From assembly GCA_902470905.1 (NCBI GenBank), contig CABRIC010000003.1, forward strand, positions 7,750 to 71,749: DNA of 64,000 nt, given 5' to 3'. The position numbers were made by a program, and so were the translations under genes. This stretch comes from an uncultured Collinsella sp. GTDB lineage: Bacteria > Actinomycetota > Coriobacteriia > Coriobacteriales > Coriobacteriaceae. Below, in pieces: positions 39,109 through 49,710 of the stretch. Within the stretch, counting starts at the first letter, position 1. Every line of letters starts with the position of its first letter. The notes under the pieces were generated by a model. That model was not told the DNA's origin and ran no database searches. It saw only the letters and a program-made list of their open reading frames with translations.

Positions 39109-40116
39109 ATGGATACCCCTGTTCTCATTTCGCATAAAACCGCATGGCTTGTCCATCATGCACCCCAGAATTTGGTTCAGTCTCTTGCGCGGCACGACTA
39201 CCAGATAGGCGCACAAGGCATCTCCACCCAGCAACGTGTTGCGCGCATACGACAGGCTCTTACCGACTGCGGCATTCCGTCCGATATGCTTAAGACTATC
39301 GATATCGCGGTTGTATTCGAATTCGAGCGAATTCGTACCAAAGGCGTCGTTTGTCACATTCTTGGACAAAATCTTCCCTACGAGCATATTAACGAGTTGA
39401 CGCCCGGAATCTTCATCACCGACGAAGCCTTCACCTTTGTGCTCGCTGCCGAGTGGATGGATAGGATCGAATATCTCGAATATGGCTATGAAGTTTGCGG
39501 CGATTATCGCATGAGGCTCAATCCCGCCGACCCTTATACCGGGCAACCAGCCACTACCTCCAAGGATGAAATAACCAAACTGCTCGATCGGCACCCCGGC
39601 AAACCCGGTGCCACACGTGCACGGCTCGCGCTCAGGCACATCTACGATCACTCGGCCTCGCCTATGGAGACCGCTTCGGCAATCGCCCTCTCGCTCCCAA
39701 CAAGCGAAGGCGGCGTTGGTATCCGAGGTATCGAACTCAACAAACCGCTCGAGATCCCTCAACGTCTCTGGCATTGCACAAAAGCCCGAACACTCAAAAT
39801 CGATGCCCTCATTACCTATAAGCGCAGGGAGCTCGGTATCGAATATAAGGGCGGTTTTCACGATGAGCTCGAGCGCAAGGGAGCAGATGCGGAGCGAGAA
39901 GCCGTTCTCTCCCAAATGGGATATCGAATCGTTACGCTCACTTCGGCTCAGTTCGGCAGCCAGCTCGCCTTTCACCGCGCCATGAACAACATTCGCGAAG
40001 CACTCGGCATGCCTCGCTGTACCGACACCGGGTACCAGCGAGAGCAAAACGAACTACGCAAGGCGCTTATCCGCAACTGGAAGGGCATGCGAGACGAAGA
40101 GGCACCTTCCGAATAG
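39109..40116 (+). CDS. PD-(D/E)XK nuclease-like protein (DUF559/AbiEi-type)
   Basis: A 335-residue protein. The C-terminal third shows a Vsr/DUF559-type endonuclease core: Asp232 in KIDALI, Glu245 and Lys247 in IEYKGG and His251 in FHD, followed by LSQMGYRIVTLTSAQF. The N-terminal part (STQQRVARIRQALTD and later segments) resembles AbiEi-like proteins of actinobacteria that carry a nuclease domain. The ribosome site GAGAGG is weak. It sits alone between inverted palindromes, so it looks like a movable cassette. Base use is less GC-rich than in neighbouring housekeeping genes. Catalysis is not proven. Confidence 0.7.
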   Translation: MDTPVLISHKTAWLVHHAPQNLVQSLARHDYQIGAQGISTQQRVARIRQALTDCGIPSDMLKTIDIAVVFEFERIRTKGVVCHILGQNLPYEHINELTPGIFITDEAFTFVLAAEWMDRIEYLEYGYEVCGDYRMRLNPADPYTGQPATTSKDEITKLLDRHPGKPGATRARLALRHIYDHSASPMETASAIALSLPTSEGGVGIRGIELNKPLEIPQRLWHCTKARTLKIDALITYKRRELGIEYKGGFHDELERKGADAEREAVLSQMGYRIVTLTSAQFGSQLAFHRAMNNIREALGMPRCTDTGYQREQNELRKALIRNWKGMRDEEAPSE

Positions 40117-40137
40117 TGCCACTCCCGCGAACTCAAT

Positions 40138-40206
40138 CCAAACGTGTACATCAGCCTTCAAAGATGTCGAAAAATGTCGGTTTTGGAGGGTGACGTACAT
40201 GTTTGG
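40138..40206. repeat. 70-bp palindrome, right flank of nuclease gene
   Basis: Inverted copy of the element at 38936-39005, with the conserved segment GACGTACATGTTTGG at its right end and a degenerate left arm. The two bracket the nuclease gene 22 bp after its stop and 104 bp before its start. Confidence 0.8.
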
Positions 40207-40238
40207 GGAAGCGTGGGATCGAGACGTATTTCGATAAC

Positions 40239-40265
40239 AAAAAAGCTCCCGTTGCTGGGAGCTTT
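40239..40265 (-). terminator. Terminator of tRNA-Ser(CGA)
   Basis: Nine-bp stem AAAGCTCCC/GGGAGCTTT (40242-40250, 40257-40265) with a T run on the minus strand. Confidence 0.85.
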
Positions 40266-40276
40266 CTCAACCAAAA

Positions 40277-40367
40277 TGGCGGAGGAGGAGGGATTCGAAC
40301 CCTCGTGACCTTATACAGGCCAAACGGTTTTCGAGACCGCCGCATTCAACCACTCTGCCACCCCTCC
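40277..40367 (-). tRNA. tRNA-Ser (anticodon CGA)
   Basis: Class II tRNA with a long variable arm. Acceptor GGAGGGG/CCTCCTCC, anticodon loop CTCGAAA, T-arm GAGGGTTCGAATCCCTC, encoded CCA. Confidence 0.95.
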
Positions 40368-40375
40368 GCGTGGGG

Positions 40376-40406
40376 TAAAAACAAAGCAGGCTCGAAGGCC
40401 TGCTTT
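40376..40406 (-). terminator. Terminator of tRNA-Ser(GGA)
   Basis: Stem AAAGCAGGC/GCCTGCTTT (40383-40391, 40398-40406), then TTTTTAC on the minus strand. Confidence 0.85.
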
Positions 40407-40415
40407 GGAATTAAC

Positions 40416-40506
40416 TGGCGGAGAGTCAGGGATTTGAACCCTGGAGACGCTTTTGACGCCTACACGATTTCCAATCGTGCTCCTTCGGCCACTCGGACAA
40501 CTCTCC
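40416..40506 (-). tRNA. tRNA-Ser (anticodon GGA)
   Basis: Class II tRNA: acceptor GGAGAGT/ACTCTCC, anticodon loop TTGGAAA, T-arm CAGGGTTCAAATCCCTG, encoded CCA. Confidence 0.95.
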
Positions 40507-40522
40507 GTTAAATGCGAAAGTC

Positions 40523-40550
40523 AGTATACACGAGGAATCGCAAAGTGCAA
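40523..40550 (-). promoter_or_regulatory. Promoter of tRNA-Ser(GGA)
   Basis: Minus strand TTGCAC (40545-40550), 16-bp spacer, TATACT (40523-40528), 16 bp before the tRNA. Confidence 0.75.
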
Positions 40551-40803
40551 ACAGAAAAGTTGGCATTTTTTAAAACGCTTTGCCGCGCTTGGCGTTGCAG
40601 TGGGGTTTGAGGTGCCAAAAAAACGGCTTCCGACCAGCGTGGTTGATCAACTCAATTGTTCAAAAGGGGTATTCATAAGCGACTTGGCGATGAATTCAAA
40701 AATCTTTGGATGGTGCTGTGGACCACTGGTATGCATTTCGCGACCACAGCCTTGTACCCGTTGACCTGCGGCTTAGCTCAGCTTGTCCCCACGGCACCGT
40801 ATC

Positions 40804-40812
40804 TTGTCCACA
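40804..40812 (+). promoter_or_regulatory. Consensus-type DnaA box
   Basis: TTGTCCACA, the actinobacterial DnaA box, lies 207 bp before rpsF, in the 505-bp gap that precedes the rpsF-ssb-rpsR-rplI-dnaB run. A near match on the other strand (TGGTCCACA) is at about 40716-40724. Confidence 0.45.
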
Positions 40813-40900
40813 GATCCGTCAAGCTCTTGGTCGGCATTTGGTTGGAATGCGCATGAAACGTCGTGCGAGTATGGGCATATGTGGAGGTCATGAGGTTGTA

Positions 40901-40984
40901 GCTGCAAATTATTGCAGCCTAGGAGGTTGAAAGATATTATTACCAAGTCTTTTCCTGCTTCAGGCGCACCTTCACGACCTGAAG
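40901..40984 (+). promoter_or_regulatory. Leader hairpins of rpsF
   Basis: Two stem-loops occur: GCTGCAA/TTGCAGC (40901-40918) and CTTCAGG/CCTGAAG (40958-40984) with loop CGCACCTTCACGA. Leaders of rpsF often carry an RNA bound by the S6:S18 dimer; the second hairpin is a candidate by position only. No gene is supported in 40551-40900. Confidence 0.35.
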
Positions 40985-41011
40985 CCACATTTGCCCAGAG
41001 GAGGTGACAAT

Positions 41012-41305
41012 ATGAAGGCTTATGAACTGCTGTTCTTTGTTGACCCGTCGCTCGACCCCGAGACTCGTCTCGCTGTTATGAAGCGTATCGATACCACGAT
41101 CGCTGAGGGCGCTGGCAAGGTCGACTCCGTTGACGAGTGGGGCAAGCGCAAGCTCGCCTACGAGATCAACGACCTCACCGATGGTGACTACACCCTCATC
41201 AACTTCCACGCAGATCCTACCCAGATCGCCGAGCTTGATCGCGTCCTGCGCATCACCGACGCTGTGGTCCGCCACATGATCGTCCGTCGCGACGACCAGG
41301 AGTAA
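41012..41305 (+). CDS. rpsF: 30S ribosomal protein S6
   Basis: A 97-residue protein, MKAYELLFFVDPSLD onward, with DEWGKRKLAYEINDL, typical of S6. The ATG at 41012 has AGGAGG upstream; the frame opens seven codons earlier. First gene of the rpsF-ssb-rpsR-rplI operon. Confidence 0.97.
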   Translation: MKAYELLFFVDPSLDPETRLAVMKRIDTTIAEGAGKVDSVDEWGKRKLAYEINDLTDGDYTLINFHADPTQIAELDRVLRITDAVVRHMIVRRDDQE

Positions 41306-41353
41306 GACTGTCGTTTTGGACTGGGCTTGTGCCCCAAGAGGAAGTAGTGAGTT

Positions 41354-41806
41354 ATGAGCATCAATCGAGTGAACATCACCGGTAACCTCACCCGCGATCC
41401 CGAGCTGCGCGCCACCGCCGGCGGAACCCAGGTTCTGTCCTTTGGCGTCGCCGTGAACGATCGTCGCCGCAACGCGCAGACTGGCGAGTGGGAGGACTAT
41501 CCCAACTTTGTCGACTGCACCATGTTCGGCACCCGCGCCGAGGCCGTGAGCCGTTTCCTGGCAAAGGGAAACAAGGTCGCGATCGAGGGCAAGCTGCGCT
41601 ACAGCTCTTGGGAGCGCGACGGCCAGCGCCGGAGCAAGCTTGAGGTCATCGTCGATGAGATCGAGTTTATGAGCTCCCGTGGTGGCCAGGGTGGCTACGA
41701 TCAGGGCGGTTACGCCCCCGCAGCTCCCGCGCCCGCAGCACGTCCTGCCGCACCGGTGGCCACGCCGCCCGCGGTCGACGTCTACGATGAGGACATCCCA
41801 TTCTAA
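41354..41806 (+). CDS. ssb: Single-stranded DNA-binding protein
   Basis: A 150-residue SSB with an OB fold (INRVNITGNLTRDPELR, then VDCTMFGTRAEAVSRFLAKG), a Gly/Ala/Pro-rich linker and the acidic tip DEDIPF that recruits partner proteins. Lies between rpsF and rpsR as in most bacteria. Confidence 0.97.
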   Translation: MSINRVNITGNLTRDPELRATAGGTQVLSFGVAVNDRRRNAQTGEWEDYPNFVDCTMFGTRAEAVSRFLAKGNKVAIEGKLRYSSWERDGQRRSKLEVIVDEIEFMSSRGGQGGYDQGGYAPAAPAPAARPAAPVATPPAVDVYDEDIPF

Positions 41807-41878
41807 GGGTTGTTCACCTATTTTTGAGTGAGAGGCGGCTTCGGTTCGCCGAAGTTGCCAAATGAAAGGTATTTTGAC

Positions 41879-42145
41879 ATGGCTAATGATTTTTCTGCAC
41901 GTCAGCCGCGTCGTAAGTACTGCCAGTTCTGCAAGGAGAACACTGAGTTCATCGACTATAAGGACACTCAGCTTCTCCGTAAGTACATGACCGACCGTGG
42001 CAAGATCAAGCCCCGTCGCGTCACTGGCGCTTGCACGCAGCATCAGCATGACATCGCCAACGCCATCAAGCGCGCCCGCGAGATGGCTCTCCTGCCGTAT
42101 ACCGTCCCCGTGGTTTCCTCTCGTGGCAACCGCGACCGCGGCTAA
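41879..42145 (+). CDS. rpsR: 30S ribosomal protein S18 (zinc-ligand type)
   Basis: An 88-residue S18. CQFC near the N-terminus and the later C in GACTQHQH look like zinc-ribbon-type ligands of the C+ form of S18. The ATG at 41879 begins [13 protein letters not shown]; the frame is open further upstream but without support. AAAGG is 10 or more bases before the ATG. Confidence 0.95.
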   Translation: MANDFSARQPRRKYCQFCKENTEFIDYKDTQLLRKYMTDRGKIKPRRVTGACTQHQHDIANAIKRAREMALLPYTVPVVSSRGNRDRG

Positions 42146-42160
42146 GAAGGGAGACACATC

Positions 42161-42700
42161 ATGAAGGTTATTCTTCTCGATGAGATCAAGGGCAAGGGCG
42201 GCGAGGGTGACGTCGTAGAGGTCGCTCAGGGTTACGCTGAGAACTTCCTGTTCCCCAAGAAGCTCGCTGTTGCCGCCACCAAGGGCAACCTCAAGCAGCT
42301 TGACGAGCGTCGCAACAACATCGCCAAGCGCGAGGCCGTCCGTCTGGCTACCGCCAACGAGACCAAGGCTGCCTTCGAGGGCAAGACGGTCACCGTTGAC
42401 GTCAAGGTCGGCGACGAGGGCATCCTCTTTGGCTCCGTTACCGCCGCTATGATCGCTGATGCCATCAAGGCTCAGCTCGGTATGGACATCGACCGTAAGC
42501 GCGTCGAGCTCGGTAAGCCCATCAAGGTTGCCGGTGCCCACACCGTTGCCATCTCGCTGTACCGCGAGATCAAGGCCGAGGTTGTCGTTCTCGTCGGCGT
42601 TACCGCCGAGGAGCTCGCTGCCGAGGCTGAGGTCGAGGAGGCCGCTGAGGTCGCCGAGGCCGAGACCGCCGAGGTCGAGACTGAGGCTGCTGCCGAGTAG
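42161..42700 (+). CDS. rplI: 50S ribosomal protein L9
   Basis: A 179-residue L9: MKVILLDEIKGKGGEGDVVE, then GYAENFLFPKKLAV and the C-terminal domain with LGKPIKVAGAHTVAI. About 30 extra residues at the C-terminus are almost all Ala, Glu and Val. AAGGGAG precedes the start. Confidence 0.97.
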   Translation: MKVILLDEIKGKGGEGDVVEVAQGYAENFLFPKKLAVAATKGNLKQLDERRNNIAKREAVRLATANETKAAFEGKTVTVDVKVGDEGILFGSVTAAMIADAIKAQLGMDIDRKRVELGKPIKVAGAHTVAISLYREIKAEVVVLVGVTAEELAAEAEVEEAAEVAEAETAEVETEAAAE

Positions 42701-42732
42701 CATTTGCTGCAACGCAACAATCTTGTTCTAAG

Positions 42733-42769
42733 AAGGGCGCTCTGGGAGACCAGGGCGCCCTTTTGTTTT
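42733..42769 (+). terminator. Terminator after rplI
   Basis: Thirteen-bp stem AAGGGCGCTCTGG/CCAGGGCGCCCTT (42733-42762, one G-T) and a T-rich tail. Confidence 0.85.
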
Positions 42770-42924
42770 TTGCGCTGAGTGAGTGTCATGGCGAACGTTG
42801 CGCCGAAGTCCTATATACAGGACCGTTCATCCGTTTGGTTCGGTGATGATTGGCGGCGCGCGGCGCGTTTTGGGACCATGGCTGATACTATGGATGCTCG
42901 CAAGCGATATGAATGAGGATGCTC

Positions 42925-44316
42925 ATGGCATATGACGATAGGGAGACCGGGCTGACGGTTGAGGACCGCGGCTCAAAGTTGGGTCTTCCCCAAAACCAAG
43001 ATGCAGAGGCCAATGTACTGGCCGCTATGCTGCTATCGCCCGAGGTGGTCGAGGAGGCCCAGGTCGAGCTGCAGCCCGATGACTTCTACCGGCCCATTCA
43101 TAAGACCATCTATACCGCGATGGTCGATATGTACAACAGCCGCATTCCCATCGACTCCATCTCGCTGATCGATTACCTGCGAAGCATCAACAAGCTCGAT
43201 GCCGTGGGCGGCGAGGCGTACATTTTGGAGCTGATGGGTCAGACCCTGTCGCTCGTCAACTGGCAGCACCATGCCGCCATCGTTCGCCGCGATTCGATGC
43301 TGCGCGAGCTGATCGGCGCCACCAACGAGATCAACGCGCTGGCATATAACGCCCCCACCGACACCAAAGAGGTTGTCGAGCTGGCCGAGAGCAAGCTGCT
43401 CAAGGTCACGGCACGCGAGGTCAAGTCGAGCTACAAGACGCTGACCGAGTTTATGGTCGAGGCCTATAACGAGGCCGAGGAAGTGTGCCAGGCCGGTGGC
43501 CAGGCTGCGGGCGTGCCCACGGGCTTCCCGTCGCTCGACCGCATGCTCATGGGCTTCCGCGAGGGTCAGCTCATCATTATCGGCGCCCGTCCTGCTGTAG
43601 GTAAGACGTCGTTCGCTCTGAACCTGGCGCTCAACGCTGCCGCTGCTGGTTATACCGTCGGCTTCTTCTCGCTGGAGATGTCGGGCAAGGAAATTGCCCA
43701 GCGTCTGATTTGCGCCTACGCCATGATCTCGATCAGTGACTTCCGCATGGGCCGCATTAGCCCCGAGCAGTGGGCCAATATCAACGAGGCCACGCAGACC
43801 TTGTCCAAGCTCGATATTCTGATTGACGATACGCCCGGCACCACAGTGACCGAGATTCGCGCCAAGAGCCGCCGTATGCTCCATAACAAGGAGAAGGCAA
43901 TCATCATTTTGGACTACCTGCAGCTGGTGAGTCCTCCGCCGGGACGCCGCTCCGAGAGCCGTACCGTCGAGGTCTCGGAGATGTCGCGTGGTTTGAAGAT
44001 CATGGCCAAGGAGCTCAAGATCCCGCTCATCGCGCTGTCACAGCTCTCGCGTCAGGTCGAATCCCGTACCGGCAAGCGCCCGCAGCTTTCCGACCTTCGT
44101 GAATCGGGCTCCATCGAACAGGACGCCGATATCGTTATGTTCTTGGACCGCTCCGCCGACGAGGCCGAAGCCTCGCGCGACGATCGACCCGACGAGGGCG
44201 TTACGCGTATCGTCGTGGCCAAGAACCGTTCGGGCCCGATCGGCGACGTCGACCTGATGTTCCTGCCGGCATCCACCAAGTTCTATGAGCTTGATGGGGC
44301 ACATGCCGAGGAGTAG
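42925..44316 (+). CDS. dnaB: Replicative DNA helicase DnaB
   Basis: A 463-residue hexameric helicase. N-terminal domain LPQNQDAEANVLAAMLLSP, RecA-like core with Walker A GARPAVGKTSFALN, GFFSLEM, Walker B IIILDYLQLV, and the conserved ESRTGKRPQLSDLRESG. No intein. The ATG at 42925 has GAGG at good spacing; an ATG four codons upstream overlaps it. Confidence 0.95.
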   Translation: MAYDDRETGLTVEDRGSKLGLPQNQDAEANVLAAMLLSPEVVEEAQVELQPDDFYRPIHKTIYTAMVDMYNSRIPIDSISLIDYLRSINKLDAVGGEAYILELMGQTLSLVNWQHHAAIVRRDSMLRELIGATNEINALAYNAPTDTKEVVELAESKLLKVTAREVKSSYKTLTEFMVEAYNEAEEVCQAGGQAAGVPTGFPSLDRMLMGFREGQLIIIGARPAVGKTSFALNLALNAAAAGYTVGFFSLEMSGKEIAQRLICAYAMISISDFRMGRISPEQWANINEATQTLSKLDILIDDTPGTTVTEIRAKSRRMLHNKEKAIIILDYLQLVSPPPGRRSESRTVEVSEMSRGLKIMAKELKIPLIALSQLSRQVESRTGKRPQLSDLRESGSIEQDADIVMFLDRSADEAEASRDDRPDEGVTRIVVAKNRSGPIGDVDLMFLPASTKFYELDGAHAEE

Positions 44317-44400
44317 GACAGGCGCCCGTTGCACGGGTATACTGGGAATGTTTTGTGCTTCTGCGTGCCGGCGTGGCGCGTAGACAGTCCATGAATGTAA

Positions 44401-45696
<1,296 letters not shown>

Positions 45697-45718
45697 TCGG
45701 GACTATTTGGTTATTGCG

Positions 45719-45760
45719 ATATACCCCTTTGCAGCCCGGACGGGCGGCCGAGGGGTATAT
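45719..45760. promoter_or_regulatory. Hairpin between purA and purD
   Basis: Ten-bp arms ATATACCCCT (45719-45728) and AGGGGTATAT (45751-45760) around a GC-rich inner loop. It lacks a clear T run, so it is either a weak terminator or a leader structure of purD. Confidence 0.4.
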
Positions 45761-45814
45761 TTGCTTGCAAAGGGCTCGCGCGGAGCGGGCCGTTCATCCA
45801 TAGAGGAGGCACCC

Positions 45815-47110
45815 TTGAAGGCGGACACTCAAACCATCGACATCCTGTTGTTGGGCAGCGGCGGCCGTGAGCATGCTTTGGCAGCTAAGCTCGCAGCATC
45901 ACCGCGCGCCGGCAAGCTCTACATCGCGCCGGGTAACGGCGGCACCGCGAGCTGCGGCGAGAACGTTGTTCTCGACGACTGCGATCCTGCGGCCGTGGCG
46001 GCGTTTGCGCAGAGCCACGGATGCGGACTCGTGGTAATTGGCCCCGAGGCTCCGCTCGTGGCGGGCGTGGCCGACGCCGTGCGCGCGGCGGGTATTCCCT
46101 GCTTTGGCCCGGGTGCCGAGGGCGCCCAGATGGAGGGCTCCAAGCTGTTCTCCAAGCAGCTCATGGAGCGCGCCGGTATCCCGACGGCAGCCTACGGCTC
46201 GTTTACCGACGAGGCTTCGGCTCTTGCCTATGTGCGTGAGCAGGGCGCTCCGCTGGTCGTCAAGGCTGACGGCCTGGCCGCAGGCAAGGGCGTTATCGTG
46301 GCGACTGAGCTCGAGCAGGCCGAAGAGGCCGTGCGCGAGTGTTTTGGCGGCACCTTTGGCGATGCCGGCAATACCGTGGTCATCGAGGAGATGCTGACCG
46401 GCCCCGAGTGCTCGCTGCTGGCCTTTACCGACGGCAAGACCGTGCGCCCCATGGCCACTTCGCAGGACCACAAGCGTGCGCTCGAGGGCGACAAGGGTCC
46501 CAACACCGGTGGCATGGGCGTTTACAGCCCGGTACCCATCGTGACCGACGAGGAGCACGCCACGATGGTGAAGGTCATGGAGCAGACCGTGGCCGAGCTC
46601 GCTGCCGAGGGCATCGACTACCGCGGCTGCCTGTATGGCGGCTTTATGCTCACCCCCGCCGGCCCCAAGGTGCTGGAGTTCAACGCCCGCTTTGGCGACC
46701 CCGAGACGCAGGTCGTGCTGCCGCGCCTCAAGAACGACCTGGTCGAGGTTATGCTCGCCTGCGCCAACTGCGAGCTTGATCAGATTGAGCTCGACTGGCG
46801 TGACGAGTGGGCCGTGGCTGTTGTTCTGACGAGCGCGGGCTATCCCGGCAGCTACGAGAAGGGCAAAGTCATCACCGGCATCGCCGACGCCGAGGCCATG
46901 GAGAACGTGACCGTGTACCATGCCGGCACCGCCGTGGTGGACGGTCAGCTCGTGACCAACGGCGGCCGTGTGCTTGCCGTGACCGCTCTGGGCGACACGT
47001 TCGAGAACGCTCGCAACCTTGCCTACGAGGCCTGCGAGAAGATTGATTTTGAGGGCAAGACCCTGCGTCACGACATCGGCCTGCGCGCGCTGCGCGGCCG
47101 CGACGCCTAG
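45815..47110 (+). CDS. purD: Phosphoribosylamine--glycine ligase
   Basis: A 431-residue ATP-grasp enzyme of purine synthesis step 2. Marks are [47 protein letters not shown] and [13 protein letters not shown]. The TTG at 45815 follows AGGAGG; the longer frame upstream crosses the end of purA and is not coding. Confidence 0.96.
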   Translation: MKADTQTIDILLLGSGGREHALAAKLAASPRAGKLYIAPGNGGTASCGENVVLDDCDPAAVAAFAQSHGCGLVVIGPEAPLVAGVADAVRAAGIPCFGPGAEGAQMEGSKLFSKQLMERAGIPTAAYGSFTDEASALAYVREQGAPLVVKADGLAAGKGVIVATELEQAEEAVRECFGGTFGDAGNTVVIEEMLTGPECSLLAFTDGKTVRPMATSQDHKRALEGDKGPNTGGMGVYSPVPIVTDEEHATMVKVMEQTVAELAAEGIDYRGCLYGGFMLTPAGPKVLEFNARFGDPETQVVLPRLKNDLVEVMLACANCELDQIELDWRDEWAVAVVLTSAGYPGSYEKGKVITGIADAEAMENVTVYHAGTAVVDGQLVTNGGRVLAVTALGDTFENARNLAYEACEKIDFEGKTLRHDIGLRALRGRDA

Positions 47111-47140
47111 GATGCCTAAAGTCCGAGAGGAATGAGACGG

Positions 47141-47836
47141 ATGGACGAGAAGAACGAAGAGCTCGTGGACGCGCAGATCGTCGAAGAGGACAGCCGCATG
47201 TATGGGCACGCCGAGGGCGAGCCTGGTGGCGAGGTCGCTGACGAGCCGGCGCTGGTGCTGGGCGACGACGACCCGCACGATGCCGAGCTGCACGAGAAGA
47301 TTCTTTCGGAGGAGTGCGCCTGGAAGGGCAAGATCCTTGACGTCCACCGTCTTGAAGTTGAGCTGCCCAACGGTCACCGCAGCGCCCGCGATATCGTTCG
47401 CCATCCGGGCGCGGCGGCCGTTGTGGCGCTTACCGAGAGCGGCAAGATCGTACTGGTGCGTCAGTACCGCACCGCCATCGACCGCGTGACGGTCGAGATT
47501 CCCGCCGGCAAGCTCGATCCAGGCGAGGACCCGCTCGATTGCGCCAAGCGCGAACTGCATGAGGAGACGGGCTTTAGGGCCGGTCGCATTCGCTTTTTGA
47601 CGTCGATTGTCACGTCCTGCGGTTTTTGCGATGAGATCATCCACATCTACTTGGCTACCAAGCTCGAGTTTGATGCGCCCAACCCCGATGATGACGAGTT
47701 TGTCAACGTGGACCTCGTGCCGCTGCACGAGCTGATCGACGCCGTACTCGACGGCAAGATCGAAGACGCCAAGACTGTCGTGGGTGCGCTTGCCTGCGAC
47801 AGCATTGCTCATCGTTTGGGTGGTGCTGAACTGTAA
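47141..47836 (+). CDS. NUDIX hydrolase, probable ADP-ribose pyrophosphatase
   Basis: A 231-residue protein with the Nudix box GKLDPGEDPLDCAKRELHEE followed by TGF. The N-terminal 60-65 residues are an acidic extension; the core starts near EECAWKGKILDVHRLEV, like ADP-ribose pyrophosphatases. The likely substrate is ADP-ribose. GAGAGG is best placed for the ATG at 47141 rather than the earlier one at 47132. Confidence 0.85.
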   Translation: MDEKNEELVDAQIVEEDSRMYGHAEGEPGGEVADEPALVLGDDDPHDAELHEKILSEECAWKGKILDVHRLEVELPNGHRSARDIVRHPGAAAVVALTESGKIVLVRQYRTAIDRVTVEIPAGKLDPGEDPLDCAKRELHEETGFRAGRIRFLTSIVTSCGFCDEIIHIYLATKLEFDAPNPDDDEFVNVDLVPLHELIDAVLDGKIEDAKTVVGALACDSIAHRLGGAEL

Positions 47837-47918
47837 CGAGCGGGGATAGCCCTGGGGCAAGTGCTACTGATTACTTTGTCCCAGGGCCTTACGTTGCTGA
47901 TATTTCTTTGAGGATCAC

Positions 47919-49691
47919 ATGCTGAAGAGGTTTCTTTCTTACTACAAGCCCCAGATGGGGCTTTTTGTTGCTGATACTGTTTGCGCTCTGGTGCTCGCCG
48001 CCATTGACTTGGCGTTTCCTATTATTCTGCGCAATTTGACCGGTGGGCTGTTTACCCAGGGCCAGGCTGCCATTATGCAGGCGCTCGGTATGATCGCGGT
48101 GGGGCTGGTGCTGATGTATGCCGTTCGCTGCGCCTGCCGCTACTTTGTGAGCTACTGGGGCCACGTGATGGGTGCGCGCATGGAGTCCAAGATGCGCGAG
48201 GACCTGTTTGACCAGTACGAGCGCTTTAGCTTTGCGTACTTCGACCGCAACAGTTCGGGCGACATGATGAGCCGCGTGGTCAACGATCTGTTCGATATCT
48301 GCGAGGCGGCGCATCACGTGCCCGAGTGGATCATCATCTGCGGCATCGAGATTATCGGCTCGTTTGTGATCCTCTTTACCATCGCCCCGGTGCTGGCACT
48401 TGCCATGGCTGTGGTGACGGCGGCGTTTGCGGTCATCATGTTTTGGCAGAACATGCGTATGCGCGAGGTCTTTAGCGACAACCGCAAAAAGATCAGTGGC
48501 ATCAATGCGCAGCTGCAGGATTCGCTGGCGGGCATGCGCGTAGTCAAGAGCTTTGCCAACGAGGAGACCGAGCGTGCCAAGTTCCGCGCCTCCAACAATC
48601 GCTATCTTTCGTCCAAGGAGAACATGTATCACGCCATGGGCGTCTATACCGCGACGTATGGCCTGCTCTCTGGTGTGCTCTATGTGATCGTGGTGCTGCT
48701 GGGCGGCTGGCTGGTCGCCCAGGGACAGCTGCAGGCGGTCGATATGGCGACCTTTGCACTCTATATTTCGCTGTTCTGCACGCCGCTCGAGACACTCGTC
48801 AATTCGGCCGAAACGTATCAGAAGGCTATCGCCGGCTTTAAGCGTATGGACGAGGTGCTTTCGACCGCGCCGGATATCCAGGACAAGCCGGGCGCTACGG
48901 ATCTGCAGGTGACTGCCGGCGCCGTGGAGTATCACGACGTGTGCTTTAACTACGAGGATGTTGAGCTGGGCGAGGGCGATGCCGACGAGCGTCCCGTTAT
49001 CGACCATATGGACCTGTCCATCAAGCCCGGGCAGACCATCGCTTTGGTTGGCCCTTCGGGCGGTGGCAAGTCCACGACCTGTTCGCTGCTGCCGCGCTTT
49101 TATGACGTGGCTGCCGGATCCATTAGCATCGACGGCCAGGACGTGCGTGATGTGACGCAGCAGAGCCTGCGTCGCGCCATCGGCCTGGTGCAGCAGGATG
49201 TCTACCTGTTTGACGGTACGATTGGCGAGAACATCGCCTACGGCAAGCCGGGCGCTACGGCAGAAGAGATCGCCGAGGCCGCCCGTCGCGCCAACATCGA
49301 TGCCTTTATCGAGTCGCTTCCGCAGGGCTACGACACCGTGGTGGGCGAGCGCGGCAGCCGTCTTTCGGGCGGACAGAAGCAGCGCGTTGCCATCGCGCGC
49401 GTGTTTCTCAAGAACCCCAAGATCCTGATTTTGGACGAGGCGACGAGTGCTTTGGATAACGAGAGCGAGGAGGCGGTGCAGGAGTCACTCGAAGAGCTGG
49501 CACGCGGCCGCACCACGATTATCATCGCCCACCGTCTTTCGACCATTAAGCATGCCGATGAGATTGCGACCGTTGAGCATGGTCGCGTTGTGGAGCGTGG
49601 CACGCACGAGGAGCTTCTCGCCCGTGGCGGCACCTATGCCCGTTACTATCGAATGCAGTTCGAAGGTGCGCGTGCGCACGAGCTCGACTGA
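47919..49691 (+). CDS. ABC exporter, fused membrane and ATPase domains
   Basis: A 590-residue half-transporter working as a dimer. Six membrane helices fill residues 15-310, the ATPase domain follows: Walker A GPSGGGKST, Q-loop near QQDVYLF, signature LSGGQKQR, Walker B ILILDEATSALD, and an H-loop AHRLST. MsbA/lipid or drug exporter type; the substrate cannot be told. A hairpin CCCTGGG/CCCAGGG lies before it. The next gene starts 19 bp later. Confidence 0.92.
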   Translation: MLKRFLSYYKPQMGLFVADTVCALVLAAIDLAFPIILRNLTGGLFTQGQAAIMQALGMIAVGLVLMYAVRCACRYFVSYWGHVMGARMESKMREDLFDQYERFSFAYFDRNSSGDMMSRVVNDLFDICEAAHHVPEWIIICGIEIIGSFVILFTIAPVLALAMAVVTAAFAVIMFWQNMRMREVFSDNRKKISGINAQLQDSLAGMRVVKSFANEETERAKFRASNNRYLSSKENMYHAMGVYTATYGLLSGVLYVIVVLLGGWLVAQGQLQAVDMATFALYISLFCTPLETLVNSAETYQKAIAGFKRMDEVLSTAPDIQDKPGATDLQVTAGAVEYHDVCFNYEDVELGEGDADERPVIDHMDLSIKPGQTIALVGPSGGGKSTTCSLLPRFYDVAAGSISIDGQDVRDVTQQSLRRAIGLVQQDVYLFDGTIGENIAYGKPGATAEEIAEAARRANIDAFIESLPQGYDTVVGERGSRLSGGQKQRVAIARVFLKNPKILILDEATSALDNESEEAVQESLEELARGRTTIIIAHRLSTIKHADEIATVEHGRVVERGTHEELLARGGTYARYYRMQFEGARAHELD

Positions 49692-49710
49692 TTGATATGA
49701 CAGGAAGATC

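Noticed and set aside
40927..41010. Possible leader peptide from TTG after AGGAGG, ending just before rpsF
   Set aside because: The start is too close to the ribosome site and no attenuator is visible; kept only as a leader region.
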